Source: Candidatus Woesearchaeota archaeon
Lineage (GTDB): Archaea; Nanobdellota; Nanobdellia; Woesearchaeales; JABGXB01
Length of the DNA stretch: 64,000 bases
Reading direction: 5' to 3'
Assembly (NCBI GenBank): GCA_018675975.1
Contig: JABGXB010000002.1
Location: 256,098-320,097 of the forward strand
Within the stretch, counting starts at the first letter, position 1; the number at the start of each line of letters is the position of its first letter. The position numbers and the translations under genes were made by a program. The notes beneath the pieces were generated by a model. It ran no database searches. It was not told the origin of the DNA and saw only the letters and a program-made list of their open reading frames with translations. Shown here one piece after another: positions 23,428-31,970 of this stretch.

Positions 23428-25827
23428 TTATTTCACTTTTTTATTAAAAATATCAAAAATATACTTTGCTTTAGATTCACCAATTTTTTCAACTTTTAAT
23501 AAATCTGACATTTTTGCATTGGCTATGTTTTTTAGGCTTTTAAAATGATATAAAAGTACTTTGGCTAAACTAAAACCAATACTTGGTAATGCACTAATAA
23601 CATATTCAATTTGATCAATTGTATCTTTAGGCTTATTTGAAGTATGTGGATTAAAATATTTGAAATTATCACCTTGTTCTCTTTTTATAATTGAAATAAA
23701 AAAATCTACTGTTTCTTTTTTATTTCTTGTAAAAATTACAGGTATATTATAGTCAAGGAGTAAACTGGTAATTGCACCAAATATTTGACTATTAGAAATA
23801 TTATTTGTATTAAATATTCCATTATTAGATTCTATTACCATAATAGGTTTCAAATATAATGAAGAAAGTTCTTTTGCTTGTGTAAATAATCTTCCATCAA
23901 ATATAGATTGTATAAAATCATCATCTAATTTATATTCAATTGCAACATTTTCAGATAAAATATAATCAGCACAATTTAATGATTTTAAATTAATTTTTAT
24001 ATTGTGAATTTCAAATTCTTTAATTAAATTACTTGCTTTTTCTCTATGATCTACAATAATCAAAAAATCATTTTTTTCTTTTTTTAATTCTGTTTTATTT
24101 TTTGAAACAAAACTATTAAGATTTAATTGTAAATTATTACCAACATCTAAAGTGATTTCATCATCTTCTAATAATGGATCATTTTCAAAATCCGATACTT
24201 TAATGTTTTTATTAAAATCCAAATCAAGTTTATTTTTTTCAATATGTTCGTCATCCATATTAATTGATTTTGCTAAAGTTTTTATTTTATCAAATTCTAA
24301 TTGTTTATCATTTTTATTCACCTTAACTAAACTTAATTCATTTTTTAAATCTTTTAAAATTCTATACATTCTTTTTTCTTTATGAAAACTTGACCATTTA
24401 TATGCCTCATCACGGGTTCCTTCATTAATTAATACATAAGTTTCACCATAATCATCTCTTGCAGTCCTTCCCCTTCTTTGTATTGTACGAATTGCACTTG
24501 GAACTGGTTCAAAAAAAATTACTGCCTTTACTAATGGAATATCCAAACCCTCTTCTGCAACTGAGGTTGCAATAAGTACATTGTATTTTGAATTTCTAAA
24601 ATCTTCAATTATTCTTTTTTGTTCAACTTGTGAATGCCCCATTCCTTTTTTTTTTGCCTGCCCAAAAAATAAAATTGGATTAACATTTTCAATACCATTT
24701 ATATGATTATATACAGAAATTGCACTGTCTCTATATTGATTAAAAATAATACATTTAAATTTTTTATTATTTGAAAATTTATTTTTTAAAAGATCATTTA
24801 ATTTACCCAATTTAGGATGAATAAATTGTTTACTCAATAATTGTTTTGTTAAATTTCGGGCTGTTATAAAATTAGAATCTTTTACTAAATTAATTGTTGC
24901 TTTAACTTTTGTTTTTTTACTATCTTCAAAAAGAGAATCAAAATAGTCATTTAAACTATGTAAAGTTTGTGTTTCTAATAATTCAACTGCATGAGAACAT
25001 TTTAATGCTTGTGCACATAATGAAACACTCATCAAAAGATCCATATTTTTATCTCCATTAATTATTTCTCTACTTAATTTTGATTGTAACATTAATAATT
25101 TAGTTTTAGTAATTACATTTAAATCAAAATTTAAATAATTTCTATCTTTAATGTCTTTTAATTTTGATTTTAAACAGGAATTTAATAAGCTTTGAATTGT
25201 TTTTAATTCATCTGGAAATTTAATTTTTAATTCAATAACAGCAGAATCTTGTACATATTCGCGCACATCATGATCATATGCAGATCGATATTCAATTTCA
25301 CCAATAAATAAATTTTTGCAAACTTCACCTATAGTTTCAATGTTTGAACCAGGGCTTGCAGTTAATGCTAATAATCGTCCATCTTTATTTTTTTTATTAA
25401 ATTGATTCGATATATAATTATATGAATAATTACCAACAGACCTATGAGCTTCATCAAAAATAATTAAAGATACGTCACTAAGATTAATTTTATTTGATAT
25501 AATATCATTTTCAAATCCTTGTGGTGTTGAAAATATTATGTCATTTTGTTTAAATAATTCACTTCTTTTATCACTTTTTATACTTCCAGTAAATGAAATT
25601 GATTTAAATTCAGATAATATTTCATTACAATTTTTTTCATGTTGTAAAACTAATGGTCGTGTGGGCGCAAAAAATAATATTTTTTTATTTTTATATTTAT
25701 TTAAAAAAATTCTAGAAAGTAAAAATGCAATTAAAGTTTTTCCAAGACCAGTTGGTAGTACAACTAATGTATTCTTATTATATGCAGTATTAATTATGGA
25801 TAATTGATATTTTCTAGGTTTAATCAC
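23428..25827 (-). CDS. hef: Hef-type helicase/nuclease (XPF family)
   Basis: This 799-residue protein has the Hef layout: an SF2 helicase (Walker A LPTGLGKT 24-31, DEAH 125-128, motif VI QRRGRTARDD), a linker, an ERCC4 nuclease domain from about 590 (VDHREK, then GRLFTQAKEL) and a C-terminal helix-hairpin-helix pair (IGFSLAKVLLYHF, VEKIGESKAKYIF). Hef acts on stalled or branched forks. The nuclease motif usually written ERKxxxD reads EYKLDDD, so the arginine is a tyrosine and the acidic and lysine residues remain. The start codon is GTG at 25827. It stands alone, with no PCNA or NAN gene adjacent. Confidence 0.95.
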   Translation of the reverse strand: MIKPRKYQLSIINTAYNKNTLVVLPTGLGKTLIAFLLSRIFLNKYKNKKILFFAPTRPLVLQHEKNCNEILSEFKSISFTGSIKSDKRSELFKQNDIIFSTPQGFENDIISNKINLSDVSLIIFDEAHRSVGNYSYNYISNQFNKKNKDGRLLALTASPGSNIETIGEVCKNLFIGEIEYRSAYDHDVREYVQDSAVIELKIKFPDELKTIQSLLNSCLKSKLKDIKDRNYLNFDLNVITKTKLLMLQSKLSREIINGDKNMDLLMSVSLCAQALKCSHAVELLETQTLHSLNDYFDSLFEDSKKTKVKATINLVKDSNFITARNLTKQLLSKQFIHPKLGKLNDLLKNKFSNNKKFKCIIFNQYRDSAISVYNHINGIENVNPILFFGQAKKKGMGHSQVEQKRIIEDFRNSKYNVLIATSVAEEGLDIPLVKAVIFFEPVPSAIRTIQRRGRTARDDYGETYVLINEGTRDEAYKWSSFHKEKRMYRILKDLKNELSLVKVNKNDKQLEFDKIKTLAKSINMDDEHIEKNKLDLDFNKNIKVSDFENDPLLEDDEITLDVGNNLQLNLNSFVSKNKTELKKEKNDFLIIVDHREKASNLIKEFEIHNIKINLKSLNCADYILSENVAIEYKLDDDFIQSIFDGRLFTQAKELSSLYLKPIMVIESNNGIFNTNNISNSQIFGAITSLLLDYNIPVIFTRNKKETVDFFISIIKREQGDNFKYFNPHTSNKPKDTIDQIEYVISALPSIGFSLAKVLLYHFKSLKNIANAKMSDLLKVEKIGESKAKYIFDIFNKKVK

Positions 25828-25893
25828 TAATTAAACAATTCAATAATTATTTAAAAAGTTTAATTACAATTGACCAGTGCATAATTTTTTAAA

Positions 25894-26196
25894 ATGTATT
25901 TAAATCGAAATTTTATGATTTATGATTTATTATATAAAATTTTAATATTATTAGATATATTAAGCCTTACTTCAACTATAATGATTATATTTCAAATACA
26001 TTATTGGAAATTTGTAATGTTACACGGATTTTTACTTTTAGTTAAGGATTATTACTTTTTTGGAGATTTTATTACAAATATTGAATTATTTTTTGCGATT
26101 TATTTATTATTGGCGCCCTTAGGATTTATAAATGAAGTATTAAATGTACTATGTTTATTTTTTTTTGCTTATAAAATAGCTATTTCAATATTATAA
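25894..26196 (+). CDS. Unknown small membrane protein
   Basis: This 100-residue, very hydrophobic protein has about three transmembrane helices (9-34, 38-60, 62-99). It is divergent from hef with a 66-base gap. No motif is recognised. It is supported by length and by the absence of a longer frame in the region. Confidence 0.5.
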   Translation: MYLNRNFMIYDLLYKILILLDILSLTSTIMIIFQIHYWKFVMLHGFLLLVKDYYFFGDFITNIELFFAIYLLLAPLGFINEVLNVLCLFFFAYKIAISIL

Positions 26197-26268
26197 TTTA
26201 AATTATACAATTTGACGAAAATTATTTAAATTACAATAAATGAATATTGAATATAAAGAGGTATTAAT

Positions 26269-26535
26269 ATGATTAAAATGAAGAAAATTTCTGAAACTTT
26301 TGACATGAGAGTATTTACTGACACAGGTGAATATTTTGGAGATTTAGAAGAAAGCATAATTACAAGTAATAAAATATATGGATGGAGAGTTAGAGCTTCT
26401 AAAAATTCTTATTTAGCAAAAATATTAGGTGCTGCAAAAGGAGTTGTAATCCCACATTCATTTATTAAAGCAATTGGAGATATAATGATAATATCAAAAA
26501 ATGCAATTCCTACACAAGAAGAAGGAGAAAATTAA
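26269..26535 (+). CDS. PRC-barrel domain protein
   Basis: This 88-residue protein is a single PRC-barrel. It opens KKISETFDMRVFTDTGEYFG, has a beta-hairpin GWRVRA and ends VVIPHSFIKAIGDIMII, the family pattern of a small beta-barrel. Stand-alone archaeal PRC-barrel proteins are thought to be adaptors in RNA or cell-division functions, but roles are mostly unproven. An AGAGG ribosome binding site lies 8 bases before the start. The gene is not close to sepF in this window. Confidence 0.85.
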   Translation: MIKMKKISETFDMRVFTDTGEYFGDLEESIITSNKIYGWRVRASKNSYLAKILGAAKGVVIPHSFIKAIGDIMIISKNAIPTQEEGEN

Positions 26536-26602
26536 TTTTTTTATTAATATTTTTTATTTAAAAACCCAAAAGATAATAAATCAAAAATAGTATTTTTATA
26601 AT

Positions 26603-27445
26603 ATGTTTTCAATAAAAGAGGTTTTTCTAAGCATTAAAGAAAATTTTGATGTAAAAAAAAGTGAAATTAAAGATCTTCTTTTAATATCATTATTATTGGG
26701 AATTGGTATTTCATTTACAAATTTTAATCAAGTTGATGGGTTTGTTAATTCAATATATTATTTATTTTACCACATTGCAATTGTTTTTATTACATTTACA
26801 TTTTATATTACAGGAATTAAAGTCTTTTCATCGATTTTATACTATAAAGCAAAATTTAATGTACAATTAATTGGAGCATTTATATTTTTTGTAATTTTAT
26901 GGTTAACAAATGGAAGTTTAGTTTTAGGTTCTATAATTTATATATTAATTATGGTAATCGAATCATTAATAGTAATGAGATTTGTTGAAGTAAAAAATAA
27001 ATTATTAAAAGATTTTAGATCAAACAAAAGAAAAATATTTGCATATTGTTTTAATTTTAGTCCAATAATAGATAAAAGAATAAATAAAGAAAAAAGAAGT
27101 AAATTTAGTGATATAGGATGGAATTATTTTTTTGGTTTTCTTTTCGTATTAATTTTATATACAATAATATTAAAAAGTCCCTTTTATAATACTGGAAATG
27201 AATATGTAATTGCAAATTATTTTATTTTATGGTTTATTATATACAATTTAATACCATATCCACCACAAGCAGGAATTTATATATTATTTAGTGGAAGGAG
27301 TAGATATATATTTATTTTAAGTTTAATTACAATATATTTATTATTAATACATTTTTTATCCACATTTTCAGTTATTTTAATTTCAATCTTAATTAGCCTT
27401 TTAATTCTTTATTTTTATTTTCATCATTTTGAAATTCATTATTAA
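26603..27445 (+). CDS. M50-like membrane protein without protease motifs
   Basis: This 280-residue protein has about seven hydrophobic segments. Residues 215-224, NLIPYPPQAG, match the third motif of site-2 proteases (NLLP-PP-DG) except that the zinc-ligand aspartate is alanine. In the region aligned to HExxH (residues 68-76) the sequence reads YITGIKVFS, with the histidines and glutamate gone. The overall hydrophobic pattern also fits M50. It is therefore probably a non-catalytic relative; a different polytopic family cannot be excluded. Confidence 0.55.
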   Translation: MFSIKEVFLSIKENFDVKKSEIKDLLLISLLLGIGISFTNFNQVDGFVNSIYYLFYHIAIVFITFTFYITGIKVFSSILYYKAKFNVQLIGAFIFFVILWLTNGSLVLGSIIYILIMVIESLIVMRFVEVKNKLLKDFRSNKRKIFAYCFNFSPIIDKRINKEKRSKFSDIGWNYFFGFLFVLILYTIILKSPFYNTGNEYVIANYFILWFIIYNLIPYPPQAGIYILFSGRSRYIFILSLITIYLLLIHFLSTFSVILISILISLLILYFYFHHFEIHY

Positions 27446-27493
27446 TAAAAAAATTATAGATAGGATTTTAAAAAAAGAAATTATTCATATAAT

Positions 27494-28183
27494 ATGGAAT
27501 CAATAAAAATTAATTCAAATGAAATTGTATTACTTGGAACTAGCCACATTAGTCCTAAAAGTGTAAAAGACATAAATAATTTTGTTCAAAAAAATAACCC
27601 TGACATAATTTGTATTGAATTAGATAAAAATAGAGCAATTGGTTTATTTCAAAAAGGTAAAAGAAAATATCCATTATCTTTAATTAAAAGAATTGGATTT
27701 AGTGGATATGTATTTGCATTAATCGGAAGTTATATTGAAAAAAAAATTGCAAGTAAAATTGGAACAAAAGTTGGAGATGATATGAAAGCTGGAATTCTTT
27801 CTGCAAATAAACATAAAATACCAGTTGCATTTATTGATCAAAATATTGAAATTACATTAAGACGATTTTCAAAATTATTTACATTTAAACAAAAATTAAA
27901 ATTATTTTGGTTTATTATAAAATCATTTTTTACCAAACAAGAAAAAATAGCATTTGATATAACTGGAGTTCCAGAACAAGATCAAATTGATAAAATAATT
28001 GAAATGTTAAAACCAAATGTACCTGTTTTTTATAATGTTTTAATTGAAGAAAGAAATGTGTTTATGGTAAATAAAATATTAAGAATTTGTAAAAAAGAAC
28101 AAGACAAATTAATTTTATGTATTATTGGAGCAGGTCATAAAAAAGGTATGGCTGAATTATTAAAAAAATATAATAAAAATTAA
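27494..28183 (+). CDS. TraB/PrgY family protein
   Basis: This 229-residue protein has the two conserved G-x2-H motifs of the TraB/Tiki superfamily: LGTSHISP near 14-21 and IGAGHKKGM near 214-222. Acidic residues follow the first motif (CIELDKNRAIGLF). The middle region is hydrophobic and basic (FSGYVFALIGSYIEKKIASK). The family takes its name from enterococcal pheromone shutdown proteins, and related Tiki proteins are metalloproteases; the archaeal function is unknown. The C-terminal membrane part seen in many TraB proteins is missing. It overlaps convergently with 28160-28846 by 24 bases. Confidence 0.85.
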   Translation: MESIKINSNEIVLLGTSHISPKSVKDINNFVQKNNPDIICIELDKNRAIGLFQKGKRKYPLSLIKRIGFSGYVFALIGSYIEKKIASKIGTKVGDDMKAGILSANKHKIPVAFIDQNIEITLRRFSKLFTFKQKLKLFWFIIKSFFTKQEKIAFDITGVPEQDQIDKIIEMLKPNVPVFYNVLIEERNVFMVNKILRICKKEQDKLILCIIGAGHKKGMAELLKKYNKN

Positions 28184-28846
28184 GAATGTAAAAAAACCTG
28201 AAAAAACAGGTATAGATAGATTATCATCAATATTTTCAAAATATAATTCTGCAAAACTTGCAAAAAAAGCAGCTGCAAAAATAAGATATAAATTTAATTC
28301 TAATAAATTAAAATTAGTAAATATATTATTTAATACATTCCATAATGTAGAATTACCAAAAATTTCAAAACTACCTCTTAAAAATATAAATGCAATAATT
28401 AAATTAACCAAAAATCCTGCCGTCGTACCCTCTAAAGTTTTTGATAAAAATTTAGTTTTTCCAAATTTCTTTCCAACCAAAGCTGCAAACAAATCACCAA
28501 AAATCGCCATTAATATAACTGCAATTGCAATATTATAATTAAAAATACTTAATGAAATAACAATACCTAATAGCATATAAAAACTACCAGACATTGAATT
28601 TTGTTCATGTAATCTATGAAATTGATTTAATTTTGTTGTATACTTTTTAAAATATTTTTCAAAAAAGTTTCTCGCTTTCCTAAGTCTAATTTCCTCATAA
28701 AAAAAATGTATAATTAATAAAAAAGTTAAAAAATAAATTGCAATTTTATAATTAAAATAAAATTCAACAAAAGTAAATAAAAATAAATAAGTTAAACTCA
28801 CTAAATGCACAGATTTTCTTTTAATTTCAAAATCTAAAGAAGACAT
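28160..28846 (-). CDS. Dolichol/diacylglycerol/phytol kinase-like membrane protein
   Basis: This 228-residue protein has about six to seven transmembrane helices and the signature blocks of the CTP-dependent lipid kinase family (SEC59/DGK1/VTE5): KRKSVHL near the N terminus, FGDLFAALVGKKFGKTKF and KTLEGTTAGFLVN. Members phosphorylate polyprenols, diacylglycerol or phytol. In archaea a polyprenol or archaeal lipid precursor is the plausible substrate; this is inference. The 3' end overlaps the TraB gene convergently. Confidence 0.88.
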   Translation of the reverse strand: MSSLDFEIKRKSVHLVSLTYLFLFTFVEFYFNYKIAIYFLTFLLIIHFFYEEIRLRKARNFFEKYFKKYTTKLNQFHRLHEQNSMSGSFYMLLGIVISLSIFNYNIAIAVILMAIFGDLFAALVGKKFGKTKFLSKTLEGTTAGFLVNLIIAFIFLRGSFEIFGNSTLWNVLNNIFTNFNLLELNLYLIFAAAFFASFAELYFENIDDNLSIPVFSGFFTFLIFIIFF

Positions 28847-28885
28847 ATTTTATTTAAATTATAATACTTTAAAAAATAATCTGTT

Positions 28886-29041
28886 TTAATCATCCTTATC
28901 AATAACAATCATTAAATCATCAGAATCAATAATATCAAATTCACCCCTGTGATCTTTTAAAATAGTACATTTATATTCAGAATCACTTAGAATTTCAATT
29001 AAACTCACCACATTTTTTTCTTTTTTTTTATGATCTGTCAT
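28886..29041 (-). CDS. Small acidic protein, possible gene
   Basis: An ATG at 29041 opens a 51-codon frame with balanced composition (VSLIEILSDSEYKCTILKD, then an acidic DSDDLMIVIDKDD end). It fills most of the gap between the lipid-kinase gene and tRNA-Trp, and the pattern of strand-like blocks is protein-like. There is no ribosome binding site and no known family. It begins 11 bases past the tRNA-Trp 3' end on the same strand. Confidence 0.45.
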   Translation of the reverse strand: MTDHKKKEKNVVSLIEILSDSEYKCTILKDHRGEFDIIDSDDLMIVIDKDD

Positions 29042-29051
29042 TTTAAAAAAA

Positions 29052-29169
29052 TGGGGGTACTGGGATTTGAACCCAGATCAGCCGGTATCGCCATATTTTA
29101 AGTCATCGCCAAAGCTCATCGCTCCAAAATTTTGGAGCCGGCTATGCTACCGGATTACACCATACCCCC
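29052..29169 (-). tRNA. tRNA-Trp (CCA anticodon) with 45-base intron
   Basis: The ends pair as GGGGGTA/TACCCCC with discriminator A73. Anticodon stem GCCGG/CCGGC encloses CTCCAA-intron-A, anticodon CCA, with the intron at 29087-29131 in the canonical 37/38 position. The T arm is CTGGG-TTCAAAT-CCCAG. The intron contains GCGATGA twice, close to the box C consensus, and a CTGA lies at the 3' exon junction. Archaeal tRNA-Trp introns are known to act as box C/D guides for the tRNA itself. The 5' end of the intron is perfectly complementary to the anticodon loop (CTCCAAAA/TTTTGGAG). Confidence 0.9.
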
Positions 29170-29249
29170 GTAGAATTTAGTTTTAATTAAACATTTATAA
29201 AATATTGGCTTAAAAAATTACTCAATAGAAAGATGTATATCCTAATATA

Positions 29250-30011
29250 TTACCATTTAGCTGAATCACAACTAAACACAAATCCTCTTTGAGAAGCTTT
29301 ACAAAAATAATCAGCATCAGATTCATTTTCACTTAAATCTTCCAAAGATGTGTAAAGAGTTACTTTTCTTTTTGGAGAAAACCATCTTGAAAAAAAATTT
29401 AAAGTTTTTTCATCATCAAATTGAGAAACCAATCTATCTCTATTTCTCTCATTTCCATTAAAAGAAAACCAAACATAACCATCAAATGATTTATTTTTGT
29501 TATAAAACTCAAATGAATTAATAAAATATCCAATTTGACTTTCAGAGTCCATTGTATTTTTTAAATCTAAAATCTTAATTTGATTTCCAAATAACGGTGC
29601 AAGTAAATCTAAATTATAATCCCCATTAGAATTAGTTGAATCATCACTATCAAGACGTTTTTCATTTTCCATTGTTTTTGCTCTTAATGCATCAACATCG
29701 GCACCTAATAAAGCTAATTCATTAGAAAATTCTGTAACTAATCTTGTTACATTTCTATAAGTAGGGTCATCTTTAGTTTCACAATAATTCGCAAGACGAG
29801 ATAATCCCATTGAAAATTCATATCTAGTTACATTATGTTTACCACGAAAAATATAATCGTCATCGAATATACCCTTAGAAACTAAATTTTTTACATCTTT
29901 GTATGCACGATGATCTTTTGGAACATCTTTAAAATCAACTGAATAAACAGGGTTTGTTGCTAAAAGACCAGTCAGACTAGCCACAAGAGTAATTTTATTT
30001 AATAAATTCAT
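29250..30011 (-). CDS. SLH-domain surface protein with porin-type coiled coil
   Basis: This 253-residue protein has a signal peptide (1-25), one S-layer homology domain (about 26-74: FKDVPKDHRAYKDVKNLVSK, FRGKHNVTRYEFSMGLSRL) and a coiled coil at 85-120 (VTEFSNELALLGADVDALRA). This order matches the N-terminal stalk of bacterial SLH outer-membrane proteins such as OmpM and cyanobacterial OprB-like porins. The remaining 130 residues are polar and probably beta-rich, too short for a porin barrel. A lipoprotein gene lies directly upstream on the same strand, 53 bases away. The ligand that SLH binds in an archaeal envelope is unknown, and bacterial origin by transfer is plausible. Confidence 0.8.
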   Translation of the reverse strand: MNLLNKITLVASLTGLLATNPVYSVDFKDVPKDHRAYKDVKNLVSKGIFDDDYIFRGKHNVTRYEFSMGLSRLANYCETKDDPTYRNVTRLVTEFSNELALLGADVDALRAKTMENEKRLDSDDSTNSNGDYNLDLLAPLFGNQIKILDLKNTMDSESQIGYFINSFEFYNKNKSFDGYVWFSFNGNERNRDRLVSQFDDEKTLNFFSRWFSPKRKVTLYTSLEDLSENESDADYFCKASQRGFVFSCDSAKW

Positions 30012-30064
30012 AATAAACTCTAAAAAAAATAATTTATAATAATATGTATAATTTAAAATCCATT

Positions 30065-31099
30065 TTAAAGTGGATTAAAAGAAGTTAAATCACTAAAGGT
30101 TTGTAAAGGTTCTTCGATTAAAGTCATATAATCATTCTTAAATTCTTCAAAAGAAAAAGTCACACCAAAACCTTCATTTACACTTCCCTCTCTATCAATC
30201 CACAATAATGAATTATATTTACTAGAATCAATTTCAATCCAAAACTCATCAAAATTCATAGGAGTTAATTCTTTATTAAAAACACCCTCAAATCTAAAAA
30301 AATTATCAAAATTATAATAACTATCAATTAATACATCATAACTATTACTCGAATTAGTATTTGCATTAAATCTGAAACCAAAATAATCTCCTGTTTTTTT
30401 ATGTCGACCTTCAAGTTCATAATTAAATGATAAATTTTGATCAAAAGTAAAACTCGTATATTGGCTAAATGATTTATATAAATCTGAATCAGGATTTGTA
30501 TTATTTTTTAAATAAAAATAAAAGTAATTATATTTAGAAGGTTCAAAAAAAGAAAATAAAAGTTTTTGATTTTCTAATAAATTAGAATAATCATCAATAT
30601 TTACATTTTTTAAAAAGTCGTTTAAATTATTTAATTCACTCTCAAAAATATTTGAATAGGGATATATATTATTATCATCAGAATTTGATAATGAAATATT
30701 ATCTCCAAACACATACGCTTGTAATTTTATTGTCTCTTTTATTTTATTATCACCATCTAATAAATTTAATTTGAAAAAACTATCATTTTTTGGAGAACAA
30801 TAAAAAGAAATATTATATTTCTCTGAATCTAAAGATTTGGGTTTAGAATCAACTTGTAAAAATTTATGATTTAATTCTAATTGATAATCATCTTGTTTAA
30901 AATTTACATTTAATTGTTTGGAATTAGAATTTTTAAAAAAATCATCAATTGTTTTTTCAATTGATTTTGAAATAATTTTTGAAGATTGATAAGACTCAGG
31001 TTTTTCATACACAGGTTTATCATTCACTAAACCACAACCAGAATTCATTAACAAAAATGAAAGGGATAGTGGTTTAATATAATTAAAATATTTTTTCAT
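30065..31099 (-). CDS. Predicted lipoprotein, beta-rich
   Basis: This 344-residue protein has a basic and hydrophobic signal with lipobox-like LMNSGC (cysteine at residue 22), so it is a candidate substrate for the LspA encoded at 13889-14362. The mature part is polar, rich in Asn, Ser, Asp, Phe and Tyr, with alternating beta-strand patterns (DYFGFRFNANTNSSNSYDVLI, read from about residue 235). No family is recognised. It is probably coexpressed with the downstream SLH-domain protein. Confidence 0.7.
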   Translation of the reverse strand: MKKYFNYIKPLSLSFLLMNSGCGLVNDKPVYEKPESYQSSKIISKSIEKTIDDFFKNSNSKQLNVNFKQDDYQLELNHKFLQVDSKPKSLDSEKYNISFYCSPKNDSFFKLNLLDGDNKIKETIKLQAYVFGDNISLSNSDDNNIYPYSNIFESELNNLNDFLKNVNIDDYSNLLENQKLLFSFFEPSKYNYFYFYLKNNTNPDSDLYKSFSQYTSFTFDQNLSFNYELEGRHKKTGDYFGFRFNANTNSSNSYDVLIDSYYNFDNFFRFEGVFNKELTPMNFDEFWIEIDSSKYNSLLWIDREGSVNEGFGVTFSFEEFKNDYMTLIEEPLQTFSDLTSFNPL

Positions 31100-31203
31100 G
31101 TTTATTAATATAGATTTAACTTAAAAAAAACTTTTTAATAAAATATGAAAAAAAATCAATAAAATAGAATAATTTTCAAAAAATATGAAAAAAAATAATT
31201 TTA

Positions 31204-31557
31204 TTAATTATTTTCTTCTTTATTAACTATTTTTTTTGTAGTTTTTTTAACTACTTTAGTTTCTTTTTTTTCTTTTTTTGCCGGTTTATTTGTTTTAGCA
31301 TTTCTTTCTTTTTTAGGTTTTATTGTTTCTTGTTTTGGTTTTGAACTAAATAAAGTAAAACCTAATTTTTCAAATTCTTTTTCTAAATCACCATCTAAAA
31401 CAGTTTTAGTTGGATCTAAATGTTTAATATTACATTTTCTTTTTTTAACTTCACCAATAATTGTAACAAAATTATCATCATTTTTTTCAATAATAACACA
31501 AGTCTTTCCAGCTTCACGACCTGAAATTTTTATACATATTCTTCCTACATTCATCAT
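31204..31557 (-). CDS. rpl14e: 50S ribosomal protein L14e
   Basis: From ATG 31557, preceded by a well spaced GAGG, the protein has 117 residues. The N-terminal 75 residues are L14e (NVGRICIKISGREAGKTCVI, CNIKHLDPT). The last 40 residues are a lysine-rich tail with KKEKKETKVVKKTTKKI, absent from typical archaeal L14e. It follows rpl34e on the same strand with a structured 94-base spacer where many archaea have cmk. Confidence 0.9.
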   Translation of the reverse strand: MMNVGRICIKISGREAGKTCVIIEKNDDNFVTIIGEVKKRKCNIKHLDPTKTVLDGDLEKEFEKLGFTLFSSKPKQETIKPKKERNAKTNKPAKKEKKETKVVKKTTKKIVNKEENN

Positions 31558-31581
31558 TTTTTTATACCTCAAAAAGAAATA

Positions 31582-31657
31582 GTTTCAATTTATGTCTCCA
31601 ATTTATGTCCTCATTAATTTTGTCACCAAAATTAAATCCACGTTAATAAATTGAAAC
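31582..31657 (-). ncRNA. Candidate structured RNA element in the rpl14e leader
   Basis: A perfect 12-bp inverted repeat (GTTTCAATTTAT at 31582-31593, ATAAATTGAAAC at 31646-31657) encloses a second perfect 9-bp hairpin (TTAATTTTG at 31614-31622, CAAAATTAA at 31627-31635, loop TCAC on the plus strand). One arm also contains a tandem repeat, CAATTTATGTC twice 13 bases apart. The element ends 24 bases before the rpl14e start and begins 9 bases after the rpl34e stop. It could be a ribosomal-protein-binding leader or a processed small RNA. Confidence 0.5.
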
Positions 31658-31666
31658 AACTTCTTA

Positions 31667-31930
31667 TTATCTTGTCATACTCTTAATTTTTAATCTCATA
31701 CATGGACTACACAAAACACCACCATAAGGTCTTTCTGGTCTTTTCTGAGTTTTTGAAAGTTTTGCAAAATTACATGGTCTTTCTCTTGGAATACCATGTA
31801 AAACAGAACCACAAGAACCACATTTATGATTATTAGGTTTTCTAAGTTTATATCTAGTTACTGTATTTCCACCCGGTAATTTTACCTTAACTCTTGCATA
31901 AGTTCTTGATCTTTTATTTGGAGCAGTCAT
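31667..31930 (-). CDS. rpl34e: 50S ribosomal protein L34e
   Basis: From ATG 31930 the protein has 87 residues and is archaeal L34e: RSRTYARVKVKLPGGNTVTRY, then a zinc site with CGSC and CSPC flanking HGIPRERP and RPYGGVLC. An in-frame upstream ATG would add 29 basic and aromatic residues not found in the family, overlapping the primase gene, so it is not used. In many archaea rpl34e follows secY and adk; here it sits upstream of the ribosomal operon on the opposite strand. Confidence 0.95.
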   Translation of the reverse strand: MTAPNKRSRTYARVKVKLPGGNTVTRYKLRKPNNHKCGSCGSVLHGIPRERPCNFAKLSKTQKRPERPYGGVLCSPCMRLKIKSMTR

Positions 31931-31970
31931 TTTATATATTACGGAGAAATTGATGTATTTATAAACATAA

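Noticed and set aside
26603-27445. Active M50 site-2 protease
   Set aside because: HExxH and the third zinc ligand are missing.
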